Positions 17,201-24,708 of a DNA stretch of 64,000 nucleotides are shown here, in pieces; within the stretch, counting starts at the first letter, position 1, and each line of letters begins with the position of its first letter. Source of the DNA: Acidimicrobiales bacterium (lineage in GTDB: Bacteria; Actinomycetota; Acidimicrobiia; Acidimicrobiales; SZUA-35); NCBI GenBank assembly GCA_041394265.1, contig JAWKIO010000005.1, positions 1,550,001-1,614,000 of the forward strand, written 5' to 3'. The translations under genes and the position numbers were made by a program. The notes below the pieces were generated by a model. That model was not told where the DNA came from and made no database searches. It saw only the letters and a list, made by a program, of their open reading frames with translations.

Positions 17201-20200
17201 GGCCGCACCGAATCGACCTACCGCAACGGCACCTGGACCGAGACCCTGGTCGATGCCCAGACCTGTGAGGTCGCCTCGGCCGACGAGGCCGTCGAATGCG
17301 AGTTCGACACCGACATCGGCGGCACCTACAAGATCACCGCCACCGTTCACGATGCCAGTGGTCGCACCAACCGCACGGAGCTGACCCGCTGGGTGAGCGG
17401 CGGCACCGGCCGACCGAACCGAACCGTCACCCAGGAAACCGTCACGATCGTCCCCGACCGAGAGACGTACGCCCCGGGCGACACCGCCGAGATCCTGGTG
17501 CAGGCGCCCTTCAGCCCCGCCACCGGTCAACTCGTGGTGACGCGAGGTGGCGTGCAGTCGACCGAGGTCTTCGACGCACCTGACGGCTCCGCTGTCCTCC
17601 GGATCCCGATCGATGAGCGAGACATCCCGAACCTCACCCTCATGATCGAGATGGTCGGGTCGGCCGAACGCACGGCGGACGACGGCAGCGCGCTGCCCGA
17701 CGCGCCGCGCCGACCGGCCTTCGCCACCGGCACCATCGACCTTTCGATCCCGCCGGTGACCCGCACCCTCTCCGTCACCGCCACGCCAGGCGCCGTCCAG
17801 CTCGAACCGGGCGACGACACGTCCGTCACCGTCGAAGTCGCCGGACCCGGCGGCTCAAAGGTCGACGGCGCCGAGGTGGCGCTGGTCGTCGTCGACGAAG
17901 CTGTGCTCTCGCTGACGGGCTATCAGCTCCCCGATCCGCTTGCGGTGTTCTACTCCCCCATTTACTCGAACACCTTCGCCGAGTACCTCCGCTCCACCAT
18001 CGTGCTGCACCGCGCCGACCAGCTGGCCGGCGACGGTGGCGACGAATCTGCGGCGGAAACCACGACGGCCGCTGCCTACGGAGGGTCCGAGGACAGCGCG
18101 ACCGAAGCCGAGGAAGGCGCCATCGCTCCGGCTGCAGCCGACCAGGACACCTCGACTCGCAACGCTGGTGCGCCGTCGCCGTCGATTGACGTGCGGTCCG
18201 ACTTCAGCGCCGTGGCGGTCTACCGCCCGAGCGAACTTACCGACGCTTCGGGCCGAGTCACCGTCGAGGTGCCGCTCCCCGACAACCTGACTCGCTACCG
18301 GGTGATGGCCGTCGCCGTCGACGGTGCCGATCGGTTCGGCTCGGGCGAATCGACCATCACGGCACGTCTCCCGCTCATGGTGCGCCCGTCGGCGCCGAGG
18401 TTCCTGAACTTCGGTGACCGCTTCGAACTCCCGATCGTGGTGCAGAACCAGACCGATGTCGACATGACCGTCGATGTTGCGATCGAGACCTCGAACCTCG
18501 AGCTGACGGCCGGCAACGGTCGACGAATCGTCGTGCCCGCCAACGATCGGGTCGAAGTGCGGTTCCCGGCGGAGGCCGTCAATGCCGGCACGGCGCAGTT
18601 CCGGGTGGCGGCCGTGAGCGCTGACGCCTCGGACTCGGCCGCCATCTCGCTCCCGGTGTACACGCCGGCAACCGCCGAAGCGTTCGCCACCTACGGTGTC
18701 ATCGACGGTGACGGCGGGACGACGGCCATCGCCCAACCGCTGCTGGCTCCGACCGGTGTCTACCCGCGGTTCGGCGGCCTCGAAGTCGACACGTCCTCGA
18801 CCGCGGTGCAGGCGCTCACCGACGCCGTGCTCTACCTCAACGAGTACGACTACGACAACGCCGACGGCCGGGCCGCCCGCATCATTGCGATCGTCGCCCT
18901 GCGTGATGTCCTCGACCAGTTCGACGCCGACGGACTCCCCGACGCTGCCGCCATCGAGGCATCGATGCGACGAGACCTCGATGCGCTCACCCGACTGCAG
19001 AACGACGACGGTGGCTTCCCATCGTGGCGTCGAGGCGATGTGTCCGAACCGTTCACCTCGCTCGCCGCACTGCAGGCGGTGATCTCGACGAAGAACGCCG
19101 GCTACACAGTGTCGCAGCAGACCATCGATCAGGGGCTGTGGTACTTGGCCGACATCGAGTCCCACTTCCCGCAGTGGTACGGCCAGCCGGTGCGTGACAC
19201 GCTCTCGGCCTACGCCCTCCATGTCCGCAACCTCGCCGGTGATCGAGACCCCCAGAAGGCCAAGTCGCTCTACGACCGGGCGAGGGACACGCTCGGACTC
19301 GACGCCCTGGCGTGGCTGTGGCCGGTGCTCGACGACGAGGCAGCGGGGAACGCGATCGAGCGCACCTTCGTCAATCGGGCCGTCGACACGCCGGGTGCCG
19401 CCACGTTCGCCACCGACTACGGCGATCAGGCTTACCTCCTCGCCTACTCCGATCGTCGGACGGACGGCATCGTGCTCGACGCCTTGATCTCGCAGCGCCC
19501 GGAAAGCGACCTGATCCCCAAGGTCGTGCAGGGCCTGCTCGGCAACCAGATCAAGGGACGTTGGAACAACGCCTACGAGAACGGCTTCATCCTCCTGGCG
19601 ATGCAGCGGTACTTCGCCACCTTCGAGTCGGCCACACCCGACTTCGTCGCCCGAGCGTGGCTCGGTGACCGCTACGCCGCCGAGCACACCTACGACGGGC
19701 GTACGACCGACCGTGGGAGCACGCTGGTGCCGATGGCCGACCTGGTTGCCGGCGGCGACACCTCGCTCACGCTCGCGAACGACGGCACCGGCCGGCTCTA
19801 CTACCGACTCGGCCTTCGCTATGCCCCCGACGATCTCCATCTCGCCCCACGCGACGAGGGCTTCGTCGTCGACCGAACCTACGAGCCGATCGACGATCCC
19901 TCCGACGTCGTGCTCGGGGCCGACGGCGTGTGGCACGTGAAGGCCGGGGCCACGGTGCGGGTCCGGGTCACGATGGTGGCCGACGCCGTTCGCACCAACA
20001 TGGCCCTCATCGATCCGCTGCCCGCTGGGTTCGAGCCGCTGAACACCGCGCTCGCCAACGTGGGCGAATTGCCGCCCGAGGCCGAGCAAGCCAGCCCGGT
20101 CGCTCGCTGGGACGACTGGTGCTGGTGCTGGCCGTGGTACCAACACCAGAACCTGCGCGACGACCGGGCCGAGGCCTTCGCCGCCTACCTCGGCGCCGGT

Positions 20201-20332
20201 ACCTACGAATACGTCTACACCGCTCGGGCGACCACCCCCGGTGCGTTCGTCGTGCCGCCGGCCCGAGCCGAAGAGATCTACGCACCCGAGGTGTTCGGCC
20301 GATCGTCGTCGACCTCGGTCGTAATCGAGTAG
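14255..20332 (+). CDS. giant alpha-2-macroglobulin-like lipoprotein lacking the thioester motif
   Basis: A 2025-residue protein. The signal peptide ends in the lipobox VASSC (Cys22) and a Ser/Thr-rich tether follows. Big/MG-like domains come first; an MG2-type region carries the family phrase RGIYRPGETMRLKGW (residues ~675-690). The A2M core reads YRPSELTDASGRVTVEVPLP then DNLTRYRVMA near residue 1320, after an Ala/Glu/Thr-rich, bait-like insert. The helical thioester-bearing domain follows. At the place where other members have YxYGCxEQxxSR, this one reads YDYDNADGRAAR (residues 1531-1542): Cys, Glu and Gln are all replaced, so it cannot form a thioester. Bacterial relatives are periplasmic or surface protease traps. 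AAGGAAGG precedes the ATG. It is divergent from the ABC exporter and followed by a strong hairpin. Confidence 0.9.
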   Translation: MQTGSRRMAGALLGALLVASSCTGGSSDEAQPVRSTTRPVTATGAGGGVFTINLSAGQAGQAQPPQVVDGDPLDATAAAAVIDRLPDWDVADDSTEFNWPTSSLQPPRVGRTVDTAFPPPVDVPPVATDDDAPLEVVRFQPEGAVALAPFLSVTFNQPMVALATVEQLEEADVPISIEPDVPGRWRWIGTRTLRFEVEPALTDRLPMATDYTVTVPAGTASASGQTLSSAVSWTFQTPPAVPTTVVPLSDSLPLAPVFFIGFDQLVDPAEVLASTTVRADGDSVSIRLATSDEIADDEAVASHVSTALEGRWLAITPEALLPADRAITIEVGPGTPSAEGPKTATSATTFNGRTYPPLRVADSACGWNDTCRPGDHWSIRFSNPLDLDLFDPSMVSVSPSLPGQAVDFYGDSINIRGVSNGRTTYTVTLDASITDRFGQTLGQAREVEFEVGDALPSLQRFDRAFLTVDPLSKSKGVNITTTNHDSVQLTVWKVGPDDIGDFQNYLDRQWSDTNPPAPDWPVLVDEVVDLDAEQDRITESLLDLSDPFEESSQLVVRVAPTERYSNQSEEYWQNQPTVAWVQSTNLGIDAVIANDTMLVWTTDLSTGEPRPDVEVTMLGSGRKVTTDDDGLAIVQPMPASVRGLSASDDGRITMLMSQWSSGWTPMGSSDQTRWYTFDDRGIYRPGETMRLKGWVRKLGGGDDPQLALVGADASIRYQAYDPQGVDLGSGTAEVNALGGFEVSLDLPDGVNLGQAWMSMELVGAQGLSYQQTDHSFMIQEFRTPEFEVNARHESSAPYFLGEDATVAVDATYYAGGPLPDADVAWLVTNRNTQYTPPNRSDFTFGIWTPWWSGFAIDDGYGYGYAEEYYPSDCFDCWPGSGEVEVKEFAGRTDADGSHYLRMEFSGPEVDQPTTVSAQATVTDVNRQQWSSQTQVLVHPSELYVGLRSDRAFVEAGTPLRIQSIVTDIDGGAVPGTTISMEAGRTESTYRNGTWTETLVDAQTCEVASADEAVECEFDTDIGGTYKITATVHDASGRTNRTELTRWVSGGTGRPNRTVTQETVTIVPDRETYAPGDTAEILVQAPFSPATGQLVVTRGGVQSTEVFDAPDGSAVLRIPIDERDIPNLTLMIEMVGSAERTADDGSALPDAPRRPAFATGTIDLSIPPVTRTLSVTATPGAVQLEPGDDTSVTVEVAGPGGSKVDGAEVALVVVDEAVLSLTGYQLPDPLAVFYSPIYSNTFAEYLRSTIVLHRADQLAGDGGDESAAETTTAAAYGGSEDSATEAEEGAIAPAAADQDTSTRNAGAPSPSIDVRSDFSAVAVYRPSELTDASGRVTVEVPLPDNLTRYRVMAVAVDGADRFGSGESTITARLPLMVRPSAPRFLNFGDRFELPIVVQNQTDVDMTVDVAIETSNLELTAGNGRRIVVPANDRVEVRFPAEAVNAGTAQFRVAAVSADASDSAAISLPVYTPATAEAFATYGVIDGDGGTTAIAQPLLAPTGVYPRFGGLEVDTSSTAVQALTDAVLYLNEYDYDNADGRAARIIAIVALRDVLDQFDADGLPDAAAIEASMRRDLDALTRLQNDDGGFPSWRRGDVSEPFTSLAALQAVISTKNAGYTVSQQTIDQGLWYLADIESHFPQWYGQPVRDTLSAYALHVRNLAGDRDPQKAKSLYDRARDTLGLDALAWLWPVLDDEAAGNAIERTFVNRAVDTPGAATFATDYGDQAYLLAYSDRRTDGIVLDALISQRPESDLIPKVVQGLLGNQIKGRWNNAYENGFILLAMQRYFATFESATPDFVARAWLGDRYAAEHTYDGRTTDRGSTLVPMADLVAGGDTSLTLANDGTGRLYYRLGLRYAPDDLHLAPRDEGFVVDRTYEPIDDPSDVVLGADGVWHVKAGATVRVRVTMVADAVRTNMALIDPLPAGFEPLNTALANVGELPPEAEQASPVARWDDWCWCWPWYQHQNLRDDRAEAFAAYLGAGTYEYVYTARATTPGAFVVPPARAEEIYAPEVFGRSSSTSVVIE

Positions 20333-20337
20333 CGGGA

Positions 20338-20376
20338 CACGGTGCGGTCGGCCGGGATCGGTTCGACCGCACCGTG
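20338..20376 (+). terminator. 13-bp perfect hairpin downstream of the macroglobulin gene
   Basis: CACGGTGCGGTCG and CGACCGCACCGTG pair perfectly around a 13-base loop, starting 6 bases after the stop codon. It has no T-tract, which is common for terminators in high-GC actinobacteria. It separates the macroglobulin gene from the carboxyltransferase gene 92 bases on. Confidence 0.65.
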
Positions 20377-20424
20377 ACCGGCACATAGTCTCGAGCTCCA
20401 CACCGACATCGAAGGGGACCTCGA

Positions 20425-21975
20425 GTGGGATGGGAACCGGAGCTCGACGAGCTCAGAGAACGCGAGCGTCTGGCCGAGCAGCTCGGCGGCGCCGACAAGG
20501 TCGAACGCCAGCATTACTTCGGCAAGCAGACCATCCGCGAACGGCTCGAGGCGATCGTCGACAAGGGGTCGCTCTGGGAGCTCGGCAAGACCGCAGGCGT
20601 CGCCACCTACGACGACGACGGCAACCTGCTCGATCTCATGCCCTCGAACTTCGTGTTCGGGCTCGCCGAACTCGACGGTCGCCCGATCGTGGTGTCCGGC
20701 GACGACTTCACCGTCAGAGGTGGGTCCAACGACGCCTCCATCTCGGCCAAGCGTGAGGCCTCGGAGTCCCTGGCGCTCGAAATGCGGCTCCCCCACGTGC
20801 GCCTCCTCGACGGCATGTCGGGGGGTGGCTCGGTCAAGACCATCGAGATGGCCGGGCGCACCTACATTCCGGTGCTCGCCGGGTGGCACACCGTCATCGA
20901 CCATCTCGACGTCGCGCCGTCGGTCTCCCTCGCACTCGGTTCGGTCGCCGGGATGGGAGCGGCACGGGCCACGACCTGCCACTACTCGGTGATGGTGCGA
21001 GACACTTCGCAGATGATGATCGCCGGGCCGGCGCTGGTGGAACAGGCCGGTCTCGGCTCGGTGTCGAAGGAAGAACTCGGGCACGCCAACATCCACACCT
21101 CGAACGGTGCCATCGACGACGCCGTCGACACCGAAGCCGAGGCGTTCGAACGGGCGGCACACTTCCTGTCGTACCTGCCGGGCAACGTCGACGAACTGCC
21201 GCCGATCGAGGACTGGGGCGATGATCCGGGCCGGCGGGAGGAGTGGCTGATCGACGCCATCCCACGGGAGCGACGCCAGGCCTACGACATGCGGGCGATC
21301 ATCAATGCTGTCGTCGATCACGACAGCTTCTTCGAGATCGGGCGCCAGTGGGGCACATCGATCATCGGTGGACTGGCCCGCCTCGACGGTGTCCCCATCG
21401 CGATCTACGCCGAAGACCCGAGGATCTACGGCGGCGGCTGGACCGCCGACTCGTGCAAGAAGCTGACCCGTCTCATCGATCTGGCGTCGCTGTTCCATCT
21501 GCCGATGGTCCATCTCGAGGACTGCCCCGGCTTCGTCATCGGCAAGACCTCCGAGGAGGAAGCAACCGTTCGCGAAGGCTCACGGGTGCTGGTCGCCCTC
21601 CGCCAGGCCAAGCTGTCGTACTGCACGGTGGTGTTGCGCAAGGCCTTCGGCATTGCCGGTGCCTCGAACCGAAAGCCGGGATCCCAGTCGATGCGGATGG
21701 CCTGGCCGTCGGGCGACTGGGGCTCGCTCCCGCTCGAAGGTGGCCTCGAGGTGGCCTACAAGGCCGACCTCGCCGCGTCCGACGATCCCGACGCACTACG
21801 GGCCGAGATCGCCGAGCGGCTCAACCGCTACCGCTCACCCCATCGCTCCGCCGAGTTCTACGAGATCGAGCAGATCATCGACCCTCGTGACACTCGCGCC
21901 CTCCTCTGCGACTGGGTCCACCTCGCCCGACGCACCCTGACGCCCACCCCACCCCGCTGGGGCTTCCGCCCCTGA
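20425..21975 (+). CDS. acyl-CoA carboxylase carboxyltransferase subunit
   Basis: A 516-residue protein of the biotin-dependent carboxyltransferase family (crotonase superfamily), which moves CO2 from carboxybiotin to an acyl-CoA. The N half has DKVERQHYFGKQTIRERLEA and LLDGMSGGGSVKTIE; the C half has FFEIGRQWGTSIIGGLARLD and VHLEDCPGFVIGKTSEEEA, then FGIAGASNRKPG. The length matches propionyl-/methylcrotonyl-type beta subunits. No biotin carboxylase or biotin carrier gene is adjacent, so the partner must be encoded elsewhere. GTG start after GAAGGGGAC. The substrate is not assignable: propionyl-, methylcrotonyl- and geranyl-CoA types are all possible. Confidence 0.85.
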   Translation: MGWEPELDELRERERLAEQLGGADKVERQHYFGKQTIRERLEAIVDKGSLWELGKTAGVATYDDDGNLLDLMPSNFVFGLAELDGRPIVVSGDDFTVRGGSNDASISAKREASESLALEMRLPHVRLLDGMSGGGSVKTIEMAGRTYIPVLAGWHTVIDHLDVAPSVSLALGSVAGMGAARATTCHYSVMVRDTSQMMIAGPALVEQAGLGSVSKEELGHANIHTSNGAIDDAVDTEAEAFERAAHFLSYLPGNVDELPPIEDWGDDPGRREEWLIDAIPRERRQAYDMRAIINAVVDHDSFFEIGRQWGTSIIGGLARLDGVPIAIYAEDPRIYGGGWTADSCKKLTRLIDLASLFHLPMVHLEDCPGFVIGKTSEEEATVREGSRVLVALRQAKLSYCTVVLRKAFGIAGASNRKPGSQSMRMAWPSGDWGSLPLEGGLEVAYKADLAASDDPDALRAEIAERLNRYRSPHRSAEFYEIEQIIDPRDTRALLCDWVHLARRTLTPTPPRWGFRP

Positions 21976-22005
21976 CCAACACCTCCCCTGACCAACCCAA
22001 ACCCA

Positions 22006-22063
22006 CGCAACTTTGGAGAGTTGACACCTCTGAGCGGCATCAAGTCTCCAAAGTTGCTGGGGT
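22006..22063. repeat. 58-bp dispersed inverted repeat, copy 2
   Basis: 54 of 58 positions match the copy at 10381-10438. The arms GCAACTTTGGAGAGTTGA and TCAAGTCTCCAAAGTTGC pair at 17 of 18 positions. The element overlaps the 3' end of the minus-strand STAS gene: its last six residues (PATLET) and stop codon are encoded within the repeat. Like copy 1, it sits between convergent genes. Confidence 0.8.
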
Positions 22064-22354
22064 TTTGGGGGTGTGGGGCACGACCACGAGGATGTGGTCG
22101 AGGGCGCAGAGTTCGATGAGTCGTCGAACTTGGGGCGACGCGTCGATGGTCGTGGGGACCGACTTGCAGCAGTCCAGGAGCGCCGTGACGCCGCCGGCAC
22201 CGAGGAAGGTGACGCCGGCTGCATCGATGTGCCGAACCCGTGCCTCACCGAACCTGAGCGCGTAGACGTGGGGAGCCGTTCCCTCGTCGAGTTCACCTCG
22301 CACGGTGAGGACACCGGAGGCGACGTCGAAGGCAGCGAAGAACGGCTCGATCAT
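22040..22354 (-). CDS. STAS-domain protein (anti-anti-sigma factor-like)
   Basis: A 104-residue protein from the ATG at 22354 (MIEPFFAAFDVASGVLTVRG). The order of strands and helices is that of STAS domains: GVLTVRGELDEGTA, then VRHIDAAGVTFLGAGGVTALL, where family members have D-S-S/A-G; here Ala replaces the phosphorylatable Ser (DAAGV), so classic kinase control is doubtful. AAGGAGTCC precedes the start. The extreme C-terminus comes from the 58-bp repeat. It is divergent from the response-regulator gene. A role in sigma-factor partner switching is inferred only from the fold. Confidence 0.75.
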   Translation of the reverse strand: MIEPFFAAFDVASGVLTVRGELDEGTAPHVYALRFGEARVRHIDAAGVTFLGAGGVTALLDCCKSVPTTIDASPQVRRLIELCALDHILVVVPHTPKTPATLET

Positions 22355-22489
22355 GGACTCCTTCCCACGAGCACCGCAGGCCGACGAAGAAGCAACGTCG
22401 GCCCGTCGGCCTGTCTCACCATCGTGGTGGAACACACCGGCAAACGAACCACCCCTGGGGGTGGAAAACCGGCATGACCGTGCAGCTTT

Positions 22490-23170
22490 GTGCATACTGA
22501 TTCGGTGACCGAGACCGCCGACACCGACGCGCCCATCACGCTGGCCATCGTCAACGACTACGGGGTCGTGCTCGCGGGGATCAACGCCATGCTGGCACCC
22601 CATGCCGACCGCATCCGGGTGCTCGAACTCGATGCGAACATGCCCGTATCGCAACCGGTCGACCTCGTGCTCTACGACACCTTCGCTCGCACCGAACCCA
22701 ACCTGGGCGAGATACGCGCGCTCGTGGCCAATCCGTGCGCCAAACGGGTCGCCGTGTTCAGTTGGTCGTTCGACCCCGAACTGGTGGAGCTGGCATTCTC
22801 ACTGGGCGCCGCTGGCTACGTGTCGAAGACGTCGTCGGCCGACGAGCTCGTCGATGCGCTCGAACGGCTCCACGCCGGCGAGCGGTTCATCAGCCCGCAT
22901 CCCGCACGGCGGCTCCACAACGAAGCACTCGAATGGCCGGGCAGGTCGGCCGGCCTCACGGCACGCGAGGCCGAGGTTCTGGCGCTCATCACGCAGGGCA
23001 AGTCCAATGCGGCCATCGCCGACCTGCTGCACCTGAGCGTCAACACGATCAAGGGCAACATCCGCTCGGCCTACGCCAAGATCGGTGCGTCCAACCGCGT
23101 CGACGCCGTGCTGTGGGGAACGGCCCACGGGATGCAACCCGACCAGGCCAGCCTCACGAGGTGGGAGTGA
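22490..23170 (+). CDS. LuxR/NarL-family response regulator
   Basis: A 226-residue protein with a receiver-like domain (ITLAIVNDYGVVLAGINAML; candidate phosphoacceptor Asp in VLYDTF; switch Lys in GYVSKTSS) and a C-terminal LuxR helix-turn-helix (GLTAREAEVLALITQGKSNA, then LLHLSVNTIKGNIRSAYAKI). The receiver has one acidic residue (ND) where two are usual, so phosphorylation may be atypical. No histidine kinase is adjacent. I report the ATG at 22490; GTG codons a little downstream are alternatives. It is divergent from the STAS gene and overlaps the next minus-strand gene by 17 bases at the 3' end. Confidence 0.88.
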   Translation: MHTDSVTETADTDAPITLAIVNDYGVVLAGINAMLAPHADRIRVLELDANMPVSQPVDLVLYDTFARTEPNLGEIRALVANPCAKRVAVFSWSFDPELVELAFSLGAAGYVSKTSSADELVDALERLHAGERFISPHPARRLHNEALEWPGRSAGLTAREAEVLALITQGKSNAAIADLLHLSVNTIKGNIRSAYAKIGASNRVDAVLWGTAHGMQPDQASLTRWE

Positions 23171-23375
23171 CCGACTCTGGCTGAGCATCGTCGAGGTTGG
23201 CGGCTTCCACGCTGTCGATGTCGGCGGCGGCGAGCCATTCGCTGTGGCCGTCGACGTCGACCACGACACCACTGAGACCAGCCGAACACAGCGTCCCCGA
23301 CTGCTCGTCGCCGTCAGCCGTTCGCACGGTCACGCTTCGGCCAACGAGTCGGATGGGGTCACTGATGTCGAGCAT
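23154..23375 (-). CDS. small protein of unknown function
   Basis: 73 residues beginning MLDISDPIRLVGRSVTVRTA. The alternating pattern (VTVRTADG, GVVVDVDGHSEWLAAADI) suggests a small beta-barrel, as in Sm-, KOW- or PRC-like folds, but no family was identified. It overlaps the response regulator gene tail to tail by 17 bases. The gene seems intact; an unusual Cys occurs in the middle. Confidence 0.55.
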   Translation of the reverse strand: MLDISDPIRLVGRSVTVRTADGDEQSGTLCSAGLSGVVVDVDGHSEWLAAADIDSVEAANLDDAQPESVTPTS

Positions 23376-23463
23376 GATGCCTCACTCATTTAGGGTACGA
23401 AGTCCGGGCTACCCGTCGCTGATGCCTCCAAACGCGCAAACCTCGACCGCACATGGCTCGACC

Positions 23464-23488
23464 GTTTGCAGCCGGGTGAGGCGGGTAG
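23464..23488 (+). promoter_or_regulatory. candidate SigB/SigF-type promoter for the hemerythrin gene
   Basis: GTTT at 23464-23467 and GGGTAG at 23483-23488, separated by 15 bases, match the GTTT-N14-16-GGGTAT pattern of actinobacterial general-stress sigma factors. The -10 lies 10 bases before the ATG at 23499, so the transcript would be nearly leaderless. The assignment assumes that such a sigma factor exists in this organism. Confidence 0.4.
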
Positions 23489-23498
23489 TGCGGGAGGC

Positions 23499-23966
23499 AT
23501 GGCTACCGATATCACCACTGACACGACCATCTTCGAGGCGATCCGCGCCGATCATGACAAGCAACGGACGCTGATCGACCTCTTGACCAAGACCCACGGC
23601 GAGAGCGATGGTCGGATCGAACTGTTCGACCGACTCCGGGCGCAGCTCGAAGCGCACGCCGCCGCCGAGGAGCGGTACTTCTATGTGCCGCTGATGCAGC
23701 ACGACCTCACGCAGGACGCCGCCCGCCACAGCGTCGCCGAGCACAAGGAGCTGGACGACTTCATCGAGCAGCTCCAGGGATACGACATGTCCGGATCACA
23801 ATGGATCCAGACCGCCAGGGAACTCGCCGATCGACTGATCCACCACCTCGACGAGGAGGAGCGAGAAGTGTTCCCCGTCGCCGGCAAGGCGTTGTCTGAC
23901 GACGACAAGACGAGCCTGGCCACTGACTACGTCGATGACATGCGGCGACATCTCGCCGAGGACTGA
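23499..23966 (+). CDS. hemerythrin HHE cation-binding domain protein
   Basis: 155 residues from MATDITTD. The four-helix hemerythrin pattern shows the metal-binding series IRADHDKQRTLID, LEAHAAAEERYFYVPLM, VAEHKELDDFI and IHHLDEEEREVFPVAG, which supply the His and Glu ligands of a di-iron site. Family members bind oxygen, nitric oxide or iron, or protect iron-sulfur centres. The ATG at 23499 is preferred to a TTG 11 codons upstream; GGGAGG lies only one base before it. A stress-type promoter sits just upstream. The CDGSH iron-sulfur gene follows on the same strand after 38 bases, so the two may be co-transcribed. Confidence 0.9.
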   Translation: MATDITTDTTIFEAIRADHDKQRTLIDLLTKTHGESDGRIELFDRLRAQLEAHAAAEERYFYVPLMQHDLTQDAARHSVAEHKELDDFIEQLQGYDMSGSQWIQTARELADRLIHHLDEEEREVFPVAGKALSDDDKTSLATDYVDDMRRHLAED

Positions 23967-24004
23967 TCGACATCTGGCACCGATGAGCGCAGAGGAATGA
24001 CGAC

Positions 24005-24697
24005 GTGACGACCCGCAACGAGCCCGCACGAACCATCACCGCCACGGCGGGAGGGCCATTCGTCTGCGGCGACGAGCTTTCGATACGTACGGCCGACTAT
24101 GTCTGGTCGGAGAAGGGCGAACCACTCACGTGGCAGTTCGGATCACCCCGCCAAATCGAATCCGGCACCGCCCTGTGTCGATGCGGGGAATCAAGTGACA
24201 AGCCGTTCTGCGACGGCAGTCATGCCGAGCACGAGTGGGACGCCACGTCGTCGCCGCCGGCCGGCAGCTACGCCGAGCGAGCCCTTCCCAAGCAGGGCAC
24301 GAAGCTGACGGTGACCGATGATCCTTCGCTCTGCGTGCACGCCGGATTGTGCGGCACCGAGCGGGCAACGGTCTGGTCACTGATGAGCGAGACCAATGAC
24401 ACCGACACCCGAGCGACGGTGATTCGAATGGTCGAGAAATGCCCATCCGGTCGCCTCGTGAACATCGTGGACGGCGATGTCGTCGAGCCGGCGCTGCCTG
24501 CCGGCGTCGGTGTCATCCCGGATGGTCCGTTGTGGCTGACCGGCAATGTCACCGTACGCATGGACGACGGCACCGAGCTCGAGGTACGCAACCGAGTCAC
24601 CCTCTGTCGTTGCGGTGCGTCGGCATCGAAACCACTCTGCGATGGCTCACATGTCGACGTCGACTTCGAGGCCGGGGGTCTTGGCAGCGCCGACTGA
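24005..24697 (+). CDS. iron-sulfur protein with two CDGSH domains flanking a divergent 4Fe-4S segment
   Basis: 230 residues, GTG start. First CDGSH zinc-finger-type 2Fe-2S domain: ALCRCGESSDKPFCDGSH (residues ~56-73). Middle: DDPSLCVHAGLCG...KCPSGRL, the pattern of the divergent Fer4_19 domain. Second CDGSH domain: TLCRCGASASKPLCDGSH near the C-terminus. CDGSH centres use three Cys and one His and are redox-active and labile. Both copies keep all four ligands. The role is probably electron transfer or redox sensing. It lies directly after the hemerythrin gene and converges on a membrane protein gene 11 bases away. Confidence 0.9.
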   Translation: MTTRNEPARTITATAGGPFVCGDELSIRTADYVWSEKGEPLTWQFGSPRQIESGTALCRCGESSDKPFCDGSHAEHEWDATSSPPAGSYAERALPKQGTKLTVTDDPSLCVHAGLCGTERATVWSLMSETNDTDTRATVIRMVEKCPSGRLVNIVDGDVVEPALPAGVGVIPDGPLWLTGNVTVRMDDGTELEVRNRVTLCRCGASASKPLCDGSHVDVDFEAGGLGSAD

Positions 24698-24708
24698 GTT
24701 GTCGCCGA

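Noticed and set aside
17855..20401. 848-codon minus-strand frame opposite the macroglobulin gene
   Set aside because: Composition is that of an antisense shadow (Gly/Arg/Val/Asp-rich) and it overlaps a clear A2M gene throughout.
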